NCBI GenBank assembly: GCA_034509925.1
Contig: CM067526.1
Location: 5,677,501 to 5,741,500 of the forward strand
Source of the DNA: Hirudinaria manillensis
Lineage: Eukaryota > Annelida > Clitellata > Hirudinida > Hirudinidae
Length of the DNA stretch: 64,000 nucleotides
Direction: 5' to 3'
Under the pieces are notes generated by a model. That model did no database searches. It saw only the letters and a program-made list of their open reading frames with translations, and was not told the DNA's origin. Positions 14,001 through 27,342 of this stretch are shown here, one piece after another; the first letter of the stretch is position 1; every line of letters begins with the position of its first letter. The position numbers and the translations under genes are program-made.

Positions 14001-15973
14001 ATAATTTAATTCCTGGAATCATTACAAATTTGAACTTTATGTCAATATTAATTATTAGCATTATATATTAATAATTGATTAAGTAATAACAATGAACTAA
14101 AGGCTTCACAAGAACCTTCCCATGTCAAATTATTAAATCAACATATGATAATTGTTTGATATGCAATGTTACATGAAAATAAATGATTATTTGAATCTTT
14201 TTAAAAAATATATAGTCATACCTGTGCACCATTTGAATAGTATACCTGCAAAAAAGTCATTCAGAAATGACTAAGAATGAATTCAAAATAAACAAACAAA
14301 AATAAAATTATTAAACTTAATTGGAGAATTATTAACGACAATTGAAAAGCTGGTTAATTGGAAGACTATAATTGTTTGGTAAAAACAAACGTTGCACTGA
14401 TAAGTCAGGAGCTAACCTTGTAGCCATTATCTTCCTTGGGATTATGAGAGGCTGTTATCATTATGCCCCAAGAGCACTTTTTTCTTAAAACACCATAAGC
14501 CTGTTTATCAGATATTAATTCAATCATCCATTGATAATCCCCTTCACAATTATTAAATGTTTTTTCAATTGTTGCTATTGCATCCATATGGCAAATGAAA
14601 TGTGAATATTGAAATTTAACATTGAATTAACTGAATAAATAAATTTTAAAAAAGTCACAAACATCACAAATGACTACAAAATATTGCTACAACTTTTCAT
14701 AATTAAACAAAGAGCCAACAAAGTAATTTCTTAATGGAATGCATTAATATGTAATACAGCATTAATATGCAGTACAACATTAAAGTCCCCCACAATATTG
14801 ATATCACTTTACTTTTAAAGCTTTGGTTAGCTGATGGTAAATTATGAATTTCAAGATTCAAATTGAAAATTGTATTAACCACGAAAGGAGTTGGACAGAT
14901 ATCAGAGAATAAATAAACAGGGATATTTCTGTGCAGAAGTATGGAGGCTGAGAGTTCTGCAAACCTGGAAAAATGGTTGCCACAATTTAAACACATTTGT
15001 CATTGATATCAGAAAGGAAAAATATTTTGAAAAAAAATTGAACATAGGGGATAATATAACAGCCAATATAAATAATGCCAGTGTTAACACCATACAAACA
15101 TAATAATAATAATAATAATAATAATGACTTGACTTATAAGTATCAGAAACCTTCTGCTGTTGTGTCTTGCATCATATCCAATTACCACACCATTTTTCAA
15201 AACTTCTGGAGTGCTTTCCAGCATATATTCAGTTAAACCCTAAAATTTATGTATCAATAAAAGAATCATTGCAAATTTAATGCATGTTAATGGCCAGCGA
15301 ATAATTATTAAAACCTATTATTGGTGCTTGCTTGAGATAAACCATTTTATTTAGTTATTATCAGTAGAGTTTAACAGAGCTAGAATTCATGCGCCTTAGA
15401 CAATGAATTCAATGCACAAAAAATTTTAAATTTAAAGAGTTAAATCTTGGAGTGATAGAAAACTTTTTAGTGTTGTAAGAGAAACCTGGGTGGTTTGTAT
15501 AATCGTGAGGTCGTTCATTTTCGAGAATCCTGCTCCCATAGCCGATCTGAGGCCTGTTCATAGCAAAAAGTGTATTGAAATTGTAATTCATGAACTTTAA
15601 TGAATGTTCATAACTTAATGAGTTAATGTCATAAAATCCAAATTGGTTTAAATAGCAGGTTCTTCAACCTGCTGTACCAAATTCCATCCTGGAACACAGC
15701 AATTGTCTTAGTCGCTCTGTCTTCAAAGCTTTTGTTAAATTGATTATTTCTTCTCTTGTTGCTTGATTCTGTAATTACATTTGAAAATCATGTTAAAATG
15801 TAATGGGATTCGCGTGCAAGATATGATTAACAAGCAAATGGTAAAAAGAAATAAAGCTACAATTATTAATGTAAATCAATTGCGTTTATTAATGCACGAA
15901 TAACCTTATCCATGCTCAGCCATTCTTCAACTTTGTCTTTAACATCAGCATCCATTATGGTACCAATTTCCAT
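11013..15973 (-). CDS. PGM2: Phosphoglucomutase 2 / phosphopentomutase (PGM2), complete
   Basis: Nineteen exons, transcribed right to left: 15973-15905, 15768-15669, 15553-15486, 15239-15151, 14964-14880, 14500-14417, 14245-14222, 13887-13718, 13647-13524, 13334-13269, 13195-13098, 12954-12863, 12768-12686, 12210-12117, 11974-11845, 11726-11624, 11553-11467, 11380-11244, 11118-11013. Phases agree and give 602 aa (human PGM2 612). All four phosphohexomutase loops are intact: catalytic TASHNPKEDNGYK (Ser155), Mg-binding DPDADR (312-317), sugar-binding EEAIGF (412-417) and phosphate-binding RTSGTEPK (547-554). The family interconverts ribose-1-P/ribose-5-P and glucose-1-P/glucose-6-P in the cytosol. 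Matches such as MEFGTAGLR, ISPHDKGIS and GALLGWW-like AALLGWW separate PGM2 from PGM1. The exon ending at 11624 uses a weak donor (GTCGGT), the only soft spot in the model. Confidence 0.97.
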
Positions 15974-16757
15974 TTCTTTAAAAAAAGAAGATGCGAATAA
16001 TTTGCAAGTGACCTGCAGTCCTTAGAAAAACTCGATTCCGAAAACTGAGAACGTTTATAACGCACCTGATAACCTTGCTAATCTATAATAATGATAGTAA
16101 TTCCTCCAAGCTTACTTAACGAGGAGACTAATACGAAGTAATTTCGAACGGTGCCAGGTAGTATTAAGAATACATTAAAGAATTTATTTAAATTTATTTG
16201 TTGCTTACAAAAAATATTTTAAAGCTAAGCTAATAAATTACAATTTGATCACTTGAATTGTTGGAGACTTTTTAATTACGATGTTGTCTATTTTTTAATT
16301 ATAAATTTTTAATTAAATATAAAAAAATATGTAAAGCTTTTATTTTTTTTATTTATAATGTTGACAATATTTTTACTTTTCAATAATAAGCGCTATACGT
16401 TTTGATCTTAAGATGTCGGGAGCAGCCCCTCTGTTTTTATTTTTAGTATGAGCATATTTAATAGGGTTCTTGTTAGTCATTTAATTTATTTTGTTTGCAC
16501 AAGTTATTTTAATTGCAGTTGAATTAATTTTATCTTTCAATTGAAAAGCGTTTTAATGTATTTGTTCAATTTTGTCTGGTTGGATTAGATTATAAGTATC
16601 CTCTATATTCATTTTTTTTACTTTAACGAGAGATGCTCATACGGTTCCGTTGTTATTTACACTGCTTGAACAATACGGAATATTTTGAAATACAAACTTG
16701 TTAATTATTGAAATAAATCGGTCGGTCGGAACAAAGTTTGGAAGTTTTAAATAAAGA
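15974..16757. promoter_or_regulatory. Divergent PGM2/ARHGEF7 intergenic region
   Basis: The 784 bp between the start codons of two oppositely transcribed genes must contain both 5' ends unless non-coding first exons lie elsewhere. It is AT-rich with no repeat array and no clear TATA box. Short 5' UTRs or a shared promoter are inferred from the spacing only. Confidence 0.5.
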
Positions 16758-19700
16758 ATGAATGAAAACGGAATCAAAGCTAAATATGTCAAAGCTATCC
16801 ATCCCTTTACACCCACTCATACAGATGAGGTTTGATTTTGACATATTTCATTTGTTGCTTTGGTGTGTTTGAGTATGAGTCTTGGAATGGGAATGATCAA
16901 TGCATATCCTGGTAGTAGTTTTCAGCATCATTGACGTCATTATATCACCACCAATGCCAATCCTAAATCTTTTGGAAACTTTATATTAACTTAGAATACT
17001 TAAAATAGATAATAGGATTAATGATGCTTGAAATAATAATGAATCGTTGCTTTGTTGGACCTTATTCTTAGTTGATGATTGTCTCATCTAGCTGAGTTTC
17101 CAGAAGGGTGACATTATCAAAGTGATGCAGATGATTGAAGGTGGATGGTGGGAGGGGATGCACAATGGAACCACCGGGTGGTTTCCCAGCAACTATGTCG
17201 TCGAATTAGCTGCAGGAGGTTTGTTTGTTTGTTTGTATGTTTGTGCTCATCTTCAGATATTGTTTGCATAAAATGATTTGCTTTTGCTTTTATCATCATC
17301 TAAATGGAATCTCAGTTGAGCAAACAATAGAATGAAAATGACTTGAATTACATGGACAGCTGTCATGGATGGGGCAGTTCTTCCAAAAGGTACACCCAGT
17401 AAGAATTTAGACTCAAAGCTACCGACCAAAGAATCCGATAACAGAGATCTGGTAGAGTTTCTGTACAGTTTTTTGTAAATGCATCAATGAGGTTTAGAAA
17501 TATGGAACCCATGAATTTTTAACATTTTATACCCTCTTATTATTTATTCATGCTTTTCAATTGAATATTTATAAGGTCCTGCAAAGTCTTCAGTCCACTG
17601 AGAAAACATTTGTGGGTGACATGGAGAGATTGGTGCAGTCATTTCTTAAGAATCTTGAAGCAAAGTCCATGTTGGTTAACAAACTTACTTATTTACATAT
17701 TTGTTGGTGTCATCCAGTGCATATTTTGTTGTTATTGTTGTTGTTATGTCACATCCTCACCGAGGCAAAACCAGTTGTGATGATTTGACTCACTGCTGTA
17801 GAGCAATAAATTCTTTTACCGTTTGATTGAAATCGACAAATATAATTCGTGGATGATATTATTATTATTGTTGTTGTTATTTATGACTTGTTTTTCTTGC
17901 AGATTCTCACAATCAGACAACTCTGCTCTCACTAGTAGTTTGGAGGACATTGTGCTCCTCCACACAGCCATCCTTAGAGAACTCGATAACATTTTCAGGT
18001 GTCATTCTCTTGGAAATCTCCATAATTAATTATTTATTTGTATATATATCTCCATAATTATTTATTTATTTGTTTATATATCTCCATAATTATTTATTTA
18101 TTTGTTTATATATACACATCTCTTTTATATAATATATACTCGTGCCTATTTTCTCCACATTTAAAACTTGCTAAACAACTTTCCAATTTTTTTTCAAATG
18201 TTTATTCAACATGTTTATCTTATCTCCTCAGGCTTAAAACAAGCAACCAAAAAATTGGCCAAATGTTTTTGAAGATGGCCAATCAGATGCAGTCAATACA
18301 TAGGAAATATTGTTCCATTCATCCAAAAATAGCCATTATGCTTCAAGCCAAGAAGTATGTAATATATATTTCATATTATTATGAAATGTATTTCATCTTT
18401 AATTGCAATTAAATTAATTAATTAATTAATTGAAATTTAATTTTTTTGTCAGTTTTTGGATATTATCTAGTTATGCTCTTTTACTTACTTATTTGTTGTT
18501 TTGTTTTTGGAATATCATTTGAATGCTTGTTTGCTTTTAAATTTCAAGACAAACTCTAACGACTTGTGATGAATTTCTTTGTTAATTTCATTTAACAATC
18601 AGATCCTCATTTGTCGATGGTCGCTTTCAGATGCATTCGTTCGTTCATTCATTCATTCATTCATTCGATGTTTCGAATAATTTTTAATGAATCTGCTGTC
18701 CAGGGATGAAGTTAACGTCTTAATGGAGGGTCTCGGAGTGCAGGGTCAAGGTCTGATGACCTTAACCTCCTTCCTTTCGAGGCCACTGAGGAGACTCGAG
18801 AGGTATCCCAGTGTTATGCAAGAAATCGACAGGCATTCTGAGGTTAGGTGGTTGACATCATCATCATCGTCGTCGTCGTCATCATCATCACCTGGTTAAT
18901 CTGTTGATGAAGAGTTTCAAAAATCAAACATATTGTTGGCCTCACATTCTGCCTTGTTGATCTATTATCATAATTGTGCATTTATCTCTTTCTACATTTT
19001 CTGTTGTTTATTATTATTATTTAAAATGGCTGCTGGTCCATTTATTATTTTCCAAACCAAACTGCAAACAAGATCCTGGCAAAATCAGCCATAAGAAACT
19101 CCTTCCTAATATTTTGAATCTCCCAAGCAAAGCACTTGTTGCTTCCTACCCTTTTGGTTGATTATTGTTTCGTTGTTTACATTCTTCTACATCTTATTTT
19201 GGATCTTGACTTTCATTGGCTTCATTAAACAGTTCACTCTCTTTTAACATTGTTGTCCAAAATCATGTTTCTTGTCTTATGGCTTTCAAATTTAATAAGT
19301 TAATTAAATTTGATAATTTGATTTTTCAAATTAATCTCTGACTTCTTTGTCCAACATTCTGCCTACAGTTTCTCAGGAGATGTTTTAAAACCAGTTCTCT
19401 ATCATTAAAATGAATAGATCTTATCATATTTTACTCAGCCCCAAGGCAATCTCTAAAATCATCAGCATAAATCCTTAGCTATTATTTAGGGTCTCCATTT
19501 GGGTCAGGGATTACCCTGGGATCATTTAAAAACCAGTTTGGCTCTATCTTTAAAATGAATAAATCTGTAATCATCTTTTAAATTGCAGATGATGAGACCA
19601 TTCTGCTCTTCTGCACATCATTGTTGTTGTTGTCAGATGTTGACAATCACAGAACTTTAAACCTTTCAAACATTTTATATTCTAGGTTTGAATATTGCAT

Positions 19701-20033
19701 TCAGACCACTCACTGCATGTTGTTCCTCCAACTTTATGATGAACTTTGTTCAATTCCTTCTGATTTGTCACATCTATTCAGTATTGCCTTATTCTTTAGA
19801 TACAACAAATTTATCTGTGTCCATTGATAATAATTTTAATTTAATTTGCATCCTCAGTTGAATTCTTTTTAAATGTTTAAATGCTGTTTAAATGGTTTTT
19901 AAAAGCAATTATTCAACAATGTGCGGCTCATGCTTCGCCATAAAAATATCAATACAATGCTATTGTATTATAAGCTCCAATGCTGGTTTACTTTTATAAT
20001 CATCCATCCTTATATTTCCTGTTATTGTTGTTG

Positions 20034-20075
<42 letters not shown>

Positions 20076-20106
20076 TGACGTTATTATTATTATTATTATC
20101 ATTATA

Positions 20107-20146
<40 letters not shown>

Positions 20147-23100
20147 TATTATTATTATTATTAGAAGTAAGGCTTACATGATGTTATTTCATTTAGGAAT
20201 CACATCCTGACAGAACGGATCTTCTTAAAGCCATAACTGTATATAGAGATATTTATGTGAGTTTACTCTTTATGATTATTTAATGTAAAATTATGAGATT
20301 ATTTTGATCATAACTTCATAGATTATTCAAAGGTGCTGAAGAACTACAAACCATATGGCTTCATTAATTTTAATGAATTTATGCAAATGAGATTGTGAAT
20401 AAATAGTAACGTTAGTGAATGTGTTAAGTTATAATCGTATTATGACATATTACAGCATACGTGCAACAACGTGAGACGTCAGAAGGAGATGGAGCAGGAT
20501 GTTTTGTGTTCAGAGATCAAAGGATGGGAAGGGGAGGTAATAATAATAACAATTATTCAACAACCCTTGTCTTCATTTATTCTCATGAGAGACCCAAAAC
20601 GCTGCCAGTGGTTCTGAATGAAATGCATTTACGAGCCATCACGAAATTGGCAGACGATGCCTCGTCGTTCGGCTTTTTATTATTTCGTGGATCTCGTTCG
20701 GAGACTCTTGACGTTGTCCGTTGCAGCCCATCGCACAACTCGGAGACATACAACTCGTCGGCTATTGTCGCGTGGCGTCTTCGAATAGGTCGTCGTCTGC
20801 CGTTCTCCCGCTTCCGGAAGGTGTCGAAAAGAAGGACAGGCTTCTCGTCCTCTGTCCCGGCGTCCTCGTGCTCCTCTCCGTGTCGCCGAGAATCAGCGGA
20901 TACGGTTTCGAGGTGACGGAATCGAATGTCGAACTTTCGACTTGTTTTTGTCTTTTAAATTCCAAGCACTGAAACGTTTTCGATGACGCGGTGGCAATGA
21001 CTGCCTCTTGCAACATTTTTATCTCAAAATTTTAAAGTTTAAATTTAAGTATGTCGAAGTGCATAACCTCGAACGTCGATGCGTTCTTCGTCACGACAGA
21101 GCAAGATTCCGACTTATGGGACGATGGTCAGTCCCGTACCGGAGGAAGATGATCAATTTCCTAATGCATTTGAATTAATAAGTGAGGATGAAATTCTTTT
21201 ACAGCTTCGCATTGTTGCACGTTATTAGTTATTAGTTTGCATCTTAATGCGATATGTTGTCATCAAAGGTAGCAGCACGAATGCAAGGCTGTTGGTGTCG
21301 TGCAACACTCAACTGGAGAAAACCAAGTGGCTCCAAGTTCTCAGACAACCGGTCAAACTGGGACCGGTTGCGGCCGTATCCAAAAATATTCACGTTAGCG
21401 AGCACTGAATGCGAATTGGGATGATGATGATGATGTCAGAGTGTTGCAAAATCATTTGATATTCCACATTTCATGTCATAAATACGAAGGATTGGATAGC
21501 GACCGGTTTTTATGTCTCATTTATTTTATTAATATTAATACTTTCTTAGAAGATTTTTCATTGCTTTTCAGCAACAGAACTCGGTCATCGGAACACCACC
21601 TAGTTCTTCTTGTCAGTTGCAATCCCCCACCGCTGCAAATGCGCCCACCCCCCCTTCGGCGTTCCAGCCCGGTGCCGCCTGCAATCGGGCGAGTGCGGCG
21701 TTCAACCGACCCGTCGATCGGCCTCATGACTGCGCCTCGAACCCTCCCGCCTTCGATCCGAACGTCGTGGCTCTCAGTCGGAGCCACTTCTACCTCCCCT
21801 CCCTCGTCTCGGGCGGAGTCGACCCGAACTTCCCCCGACGAGGGGGTCGACAGAGCAGGTCCCTCGTCTCCAACCTCCGACCGTACCCTCCTCTCAGGCC
21901 CTCGGTCCTGGTGAAGGACGACGGCACCAGGAGTCCGCGTTCCAACAGGAGGCTCGTCGGATCCGGTCGGAAGAAGCCCGCCCAGTTGAGTTGAGTGATC
22001 GTCTCATTTTATTTATAAATAAATTCTTCATTTCTATTTTACTATTATTCCACAGTAAAGCAGCTGTTAATTCAGTTAAAGCATGTTTAAATTAAATTAA
22101 TTAATCTTAATTACCTGATATAATATGCTGATGGGATGATATAAATATCTTAGTGTTTGTGTCATTATGATAGCATTAGATGTTATCCTAATTTTTATTT
22201 TGAGTATCTAATGCATAATATGCAGTAGGATGTAAAAGCTAGTCTATCATTTAAAGCAGTATAGGTTAAGTTGCAAGCACCTCATATCCATTCCTATCTG
22301 TTGCTATCATAGTCAATTTGGGGTGAAGTGAATCCATCACTAGTTAATTCAATCGATTTGTAATTTTTTCAACTTGACCTGCAAACCTTAACTATTATTA
22401 TTAATTTTAATATTAGTTTTATTATTACTTTGAACGACCGTAATTTAGTTTGTTATGTAACAAACAAGAAGTGATGCCAAGCAATGACTGACTGAAAATT
22501 TTGAATTTTTTCTTCCAAAGGAGAGAGAGTGTTGACACAAGAAGAAATTTTGGTTTATAAAAAAAGTCTGTTGATATGCTTCGACCTCTTGTTACGTAGT
22601 TGTTTACCTTTTGTTGAATGTAGTCGTTTCGTTGCCTTTTCCCGATCCGTTTCTTCCCGTTAATCATTTAAATTATTTAAATAAAAAATAAAATTATTTA
22701 AAGTCGCATTGGTTTTATTCATGGCCGTTTGCTAATAATAGCTACTAGTACATAATTTAGCTTTGAAGATGCTTCATTTTAATTACTTTGTTATCCTGCT
22801 TTTCTACGTTTAAATCATATTTATTTTTAATTCAATCGTTCGTCGTCTTAAAGCGGAGGAGGACGGGTGGATGTTTCCTACATTTGTTGATATTTTGAGT
22901 TGTTTATGTTTTGTATTTTCTCGAGACATTAGAAGCCTGCTTCGTCTCTAATGAACCTAATAACCGTTGTCTTTTCGTTCCTTCGTCGTTAACTTCTTAA
23001 CTCTTTCCAAATAATTCTTCTAATAACTTCTATTCATTTATTAACTTCCGTTCGTAACATCTTCAAACGAGAGCTTAACTTGCACGCCTCCGCCCGTTGT

Positions 23101-25084
23101 TTTTTGCCGGAAAAGTTTAATTCATTTGATTTCAGACCGACGACTCTTTTCTGCTGGCAGACGTCGCGAGCGATCGTCTCATCCGAGATTCCAAAACATT
23201 TTAAGAAAATATTTTTTATTTCTTCCTCTTTTTGGAACTAATTTAGAATCTCTTCATTTACTCCCATCTTTCCATATAAATATATCCTTTCCATAATTAA
23301 ATCTAATGAAGCAATGGGTTCATTGAATTTTCAGTTGAAATGATTTTTATTTTTTTCAAATCAGCTTTATCTAATTATTTCAGATTTTATAATCCAATCA
23401 TTTAAATTGCATTCGATTGTTTTTAAACGTAGCATAAATGAATTAAGGTTCGCCGTGATCGACGACGACAAATCGCGATCAGATTATGATTATGATCGGT
23501 TGGTGCTTATAAGTTGATTCCAACATTTTGTTGTTTCTAATGTGCTTCTCATGGATGCAAAGATGATTTCAAAAGGGGTCGTTCATTGGATTTGTGGTGG
23601 AGGTCGTTAACTTGTAGCGAGTTGTATTTGTTAAAGTAATTAATTAATTAATTAACTAATACTTTGTTGTTATGGTTGTCGTCGTTCCCGTGTTTCAGTT
23701 GATGACACAAAGGTCCTGCAAGAAGATGCACTCATGTTGAAAGTCATCGAGTCCTACTGCACCAGCGCTAAAAACAGACAGGCTGTAAATTCCTGTGAGT
23801 TTCAATTAAATTTGTGTACTTACTTAAAAGCTTGTAATAAGATTATTATAATTATAAGTTTATAATTAGCAATTTACGTCATGACTATATCATCATCATC
23901 ACCAATGTTGAACGCCTGTTTAATGCTCATGATGTTAAATGTTACAAATATTGTGTTCTTCCCTGTCAAGTGGATCTCTCAAAAATAAGACTGACGCAAA
24001 ATGAGATGCAAAAAGAATTTTGGGATGGTAAGAAGAAGAGGATGATGATGACGACGATGATGATGCGCTTTGTGCGATATGATTGGGTGCTAAGTTATTT
24101 ATTGCTTCAACCATATTTCTCATTTAACATTTTGATCATAAGATGATAGAATTCGTTCAACTCTTATTTCTGTTCTTTATTATTTTTTATTCATTTTTTT
24201 TAAATTTAAGTTTTAATTTAATTATTTTTAAAAATACTTTCAATGATTTTTTAAGCTTATTTCTTGCAGTATGAAATTTAAAAAGAATTATTTACTGATC
24301 AAATTAAGTTACTTAATTGTTATTCGTTTTCTATAAAAGATTTTATAGTCTTATAAATTTGACATGAAAGAAAATAATGTTTCTTTATTCTAACGTCTTA
24401 TTCATTGCACGAAATTGAAAGGTTAACTCAGATTAATTAATTAATTTGTAACGAAGGTTGTGATTTGAATTCTCGTTGCAGCCATATTCGACGGGCCTCA
24501 AGTTCTCATCGCAGAAGAAGAAAAGATCATTTTGGAGGAAGCACGTGACAACCAAATCATAGTTGAAGAAAAGTTAGTGATTCGTGATGTTGTTGTTGTT
24601 GTTGTTGTTGTTCATAGTAACATGGTTTCATTTTCTCATGAATGTCTTACATTGGCTTTGCATCCGTAACAGCAGCCAGGGTTTATGATCGCTTGGATTA
24701 TGTTAATTTCAATTATTAATAATAATAATAATCACTCAGAACACTTGTGGACACCGTGTACTCGTTGAGGGATCAAGTTAAAGAACTTCAACAGGTCTTT
24801 ATCGAGCATCCTCATTAATATTAATTAATTAAAATTCGGAAGTAATTTTATTATAATTTTGATTAAATAATAATTAGGAACAGCATGCACTAAGAAAGGA
24901 ACTCGAAAGTGAAAGGAACGCTAGGAAAAACCTCGAACAACTGGTCAGGCAGGCACTCAAGTCCAACTTGCACGCAGGAAGGCAAGAAACGGCTTCGAAT
25001 CAGTCGACCGCGTCTCACCAGGGCAATGCTTCGGTTCAGATGGACGCAACGAACGGTTTAAATAACGGAAACAAAGACGCTTGA
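16758..25084 (+). CDS. ARHGEF7: Rho guanine nucleotide exchange factor 7 (beta-PIX/Cool-1), complete short form
   Basis: Seventeen exons: 16758-16829, 17092-17218, 17360-17451, 17576-17670, 17903-17998, 18232-18354, 18704-18842, 20197-20256, 20456-20536, 20727-20912, 21050-21126, 21273-21393, 21572-21989, 23699-23794, 24482-24572, 24740-24794, 24878-25084; phases agree and give 711 aa. SH3 spans about residues 7-63, with GGWWEG (Trp43/Trp44) and GWFPSNYV; in the family this binds PAK. DH domain about 98-295, PH about 296-423 ([32 protein letters not shown]), a Pro/Ser/Arg-rich linker in one GC-rich exon, the GIT-binding region ([17 protein letters not shown]) about 563-625, then a coiled coil. 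Met16758 is preceded in frame by a stop, so this transcript lacks the N-terminal calponin-homology domain of longer forms. The C-terminus ends NGNKDA and has no vertebrate-type ETNL PDZ ligand. It is expected to activate Rac1/Cdc42 at adhesions with GIT and PAK. The fourth donor and the eleventh exon start are the least certain borders. Confidence 0.95.
18018..18118. repeat. Short tandem repeat, about 32-bp unit x3
   Basis: Three successive copies of a unit beginning TCTCCATAATTA and ending TTGTTTATATA lie just downstream of the fifth ARHGEF7 exon. They create a spurious Tyr/Ile-rich frame. Confidence 0.75.
18855..18895. repeat. (CAT/CGT)n trinucleotide run after ARHGEF7 exon 7
   Basis: A CATCATCGTCGTCGTC run begins about 14 bp after the exon 7 donor at 18843. 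It is intronic and gives a poly-Ser frame shadow. Confidence 0.7.
20027..20163. repeat. (TTA)n microsatellite
   Basis: Interrupted (TTA/TTG)n tract of about 135 bp ending 33 bp before ARHGEF7 exon 8 (20197). It lies in the intron and may contribute to its pyrimidine-rich 3' end. Confidence 0.95.
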
Positions 25085-27342
25085 CGTCCCCCGTGACGGC
25101 CGATCCTCGCGTCGCGAGACTCTTCGACGGATTTTACGGATCTCTCGTCGGACGTTTAGGAGTCGTTAGATGACGTTACTTTTTAAATATTCTTTTTTTT
25201 ACTTACGATCGATCGTTCGATCGTTGGGCTTCCTGTCTACGGCATCGTCGTCACTTTTTGAATCTTCTCTCCGGCAAGGTTTCTCTTTTTTGACCTCGGC
25301 GGTCGCTTTTATCAGAAAAGTCATTTTGAAAGCGTGCAGGGGGGGCATGGTAGGACCGTGTAGATTGCATTTCGACTTCAATTCTTTTGCAGTGTGTTTA
25401 GCACTTAGTTTTTCAGGATTTGAAATTAGCTTCCTTCCTATTTTTATTCGCCTTTTTATCAAAATTTCATGAACCTTTCCCAGTCTCGACCGTTTACAGG
25501 ACGCCATTTGATTTAATAATTTGTTTATTAATTTGTTGGATTATGCATCATTTTGTTTCTACTCGGTCGTTCTCTAGTTAGACGTTAGTGTGTTATGATC
25601 GTTTGAATTATTATCATTACGTTATTATTATTATTATTATTGTTGTTAACGAGACAAAGTTGCTATCGTGATGAGTCATCCGTTGCCAAGTGAATCGCAA
25701 AATCTCTCGATTTAATCGTGCACTCTGCGACACATTCATTTTATTAATTTATTAATTACAGATAATAATTAAGTTAATTACTGTTCATTCAAATTACAAA
25801 CATTTTGATGAAATATCTTGCTAACTTGAAGGAGTGCTGTTTCTATGTTTCTTTTTTTTTAAACCACTGTGATAGGTTCAACGAGTCCCGCAAGCTTTTC
25901 GCGTCGGTTCCGTCGATCAAACTTCTTCGGGCCTGCGGCGAGTTCGATTTTATGGAACGTATCGATTCGTCCGAGATGTTTTGACCGATTCGAGTTAGGG
26001 TTTTAGGAACACGATAACTGTTAATCAAAAAAAATCAATTTGGTTTTTGGGGAGGCCAATTGAGTATAATACTGCATCGGCAGTGGCATTATGGGACAGG
26101 GGAGCAAATGACTTTTTACATTTGACGGCACGTTGCGTGTGCAGCAACGCTGCCCCGAGGGTAAATGCCGATCGGATTCATCGACCTGTGCTATTTGGCT
26201 TCGTTGGCTCTGCCTGTATTTGCATCCGTCTATAAATTCTTTGCATTAAATGTTCATGTTCGAACCATTTTTACCATAATTACCTTGACCAAGGTGCACC
26301 AGTTAGGCTGCAATGGTTCAATCCCACCACTTTTTGTTTTTTGATGATTAAGATGATTGTAGTCACATCATCTCAAAAGATGTTGCAGTAATGATTTTAT
26401 CATCTCTCTCTATAATCACCATTCAAGACATCATCAATAAATTCAATGAGTTTCCCCTTTTTGAGGCTCGGTCCCGTCTAATCGTGAAGATTTGGAAGAC
26501 CATCTCAATGTTTGCAATGAATCGATCCTTTCTGCTCATCAAATACAAATGCAGAATTTTATTTGCGCAGAGGCAGAGGCTCTTCACATTGACTGCAGTA
26601 CAAACCAAACAACAGCACGTCACGACCTTTGCAATCGAGTGCCTCAAATGCAACCCTCTGAGCTCTGAGAGGCCAATCGCTGCCTCTTTCGTGATTCAAC
26701 GACTCGGGCGACCGCACGTTTATTAAAACTGCCTTGTTAGTTTAAAATGGAAAGTGTGATAGGGGCATTGACAGTTATGCTGTTTCACATGCTGGAGTGA
26801 TTTACATCTGCATGTAACACATTATTATTTCTGAGGCCTCTCCTCCAATATTTATTTGACTCAAGCATCTGAGTTAAATATATAAAAATAGTTTAACTTA
26901 AAATAGTTCTGCCATGACATGGAAATCATTTGTCAAGGGGAATTCGAAATCACCAAAAATAATTTAAGAAATCAGCATAAATTTGAATGTATGACTGATG
27001 AAAATAGTAAATCTAAATCTAGTGATGCATTACATGAGGTAAATAAACAATAATAATCGAGTCCATGACAAAAACAGAAATAGCAGCAAACATAGTGAGG
27101 CAAAATAGAAGTTTGAAGGCAATGCAATTTTGAAATCTTATAAAGTTTTGTAAAACAAGTGTTTATTAATAAATTAGAGTTTCAAGAAATAGAATTATAA
27201 AAATATTTAAAAAAAAAAAGACCATGATGGATGTTCATTCCATCACAGATGTTTTTTTAAAAGATTTTATAAAACAGTTTTGTAGCAGTTCAGAAATAAT
27301 TCCACAAACAACACCTCAGAGAAGGACCTTATCTACACTCAA
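25085..27342. other. Convergent intergenic/3' UTR region between ARHGEF7 and the DOK gene
   Basis: Contains the ARHGEF7 3' UTR, relatively GC-rich until about 25500, and the 3' UTR of the minus-strand DOK gene. A (TTA)n run lies near 25623-25645. Between about 26050 and 26760 there is an isolated, less AT-rich stretch with open frames on both strands that I could not assign; a plus frame reads EDLEDHLNVCNESIL. It may be UTR, an old insertion, or an unrecognised exon. Confidence 0.5.

Noticed and set aside
20461-20916. 151-codon plus frame in ARHGEF7
   Set aside because: Runs through an intron and is out of frame with the PH-domain exon 20727-20912, whose correct frame matches beta-PIX.
21441-21914. 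157-codon Arg/Pro/Ser-rich plus frame
   Set aside because: Alternative frame of ARHGEF7 exon 13; the frame joined to the SH3-DH-PH frame is the one ending at 21989.
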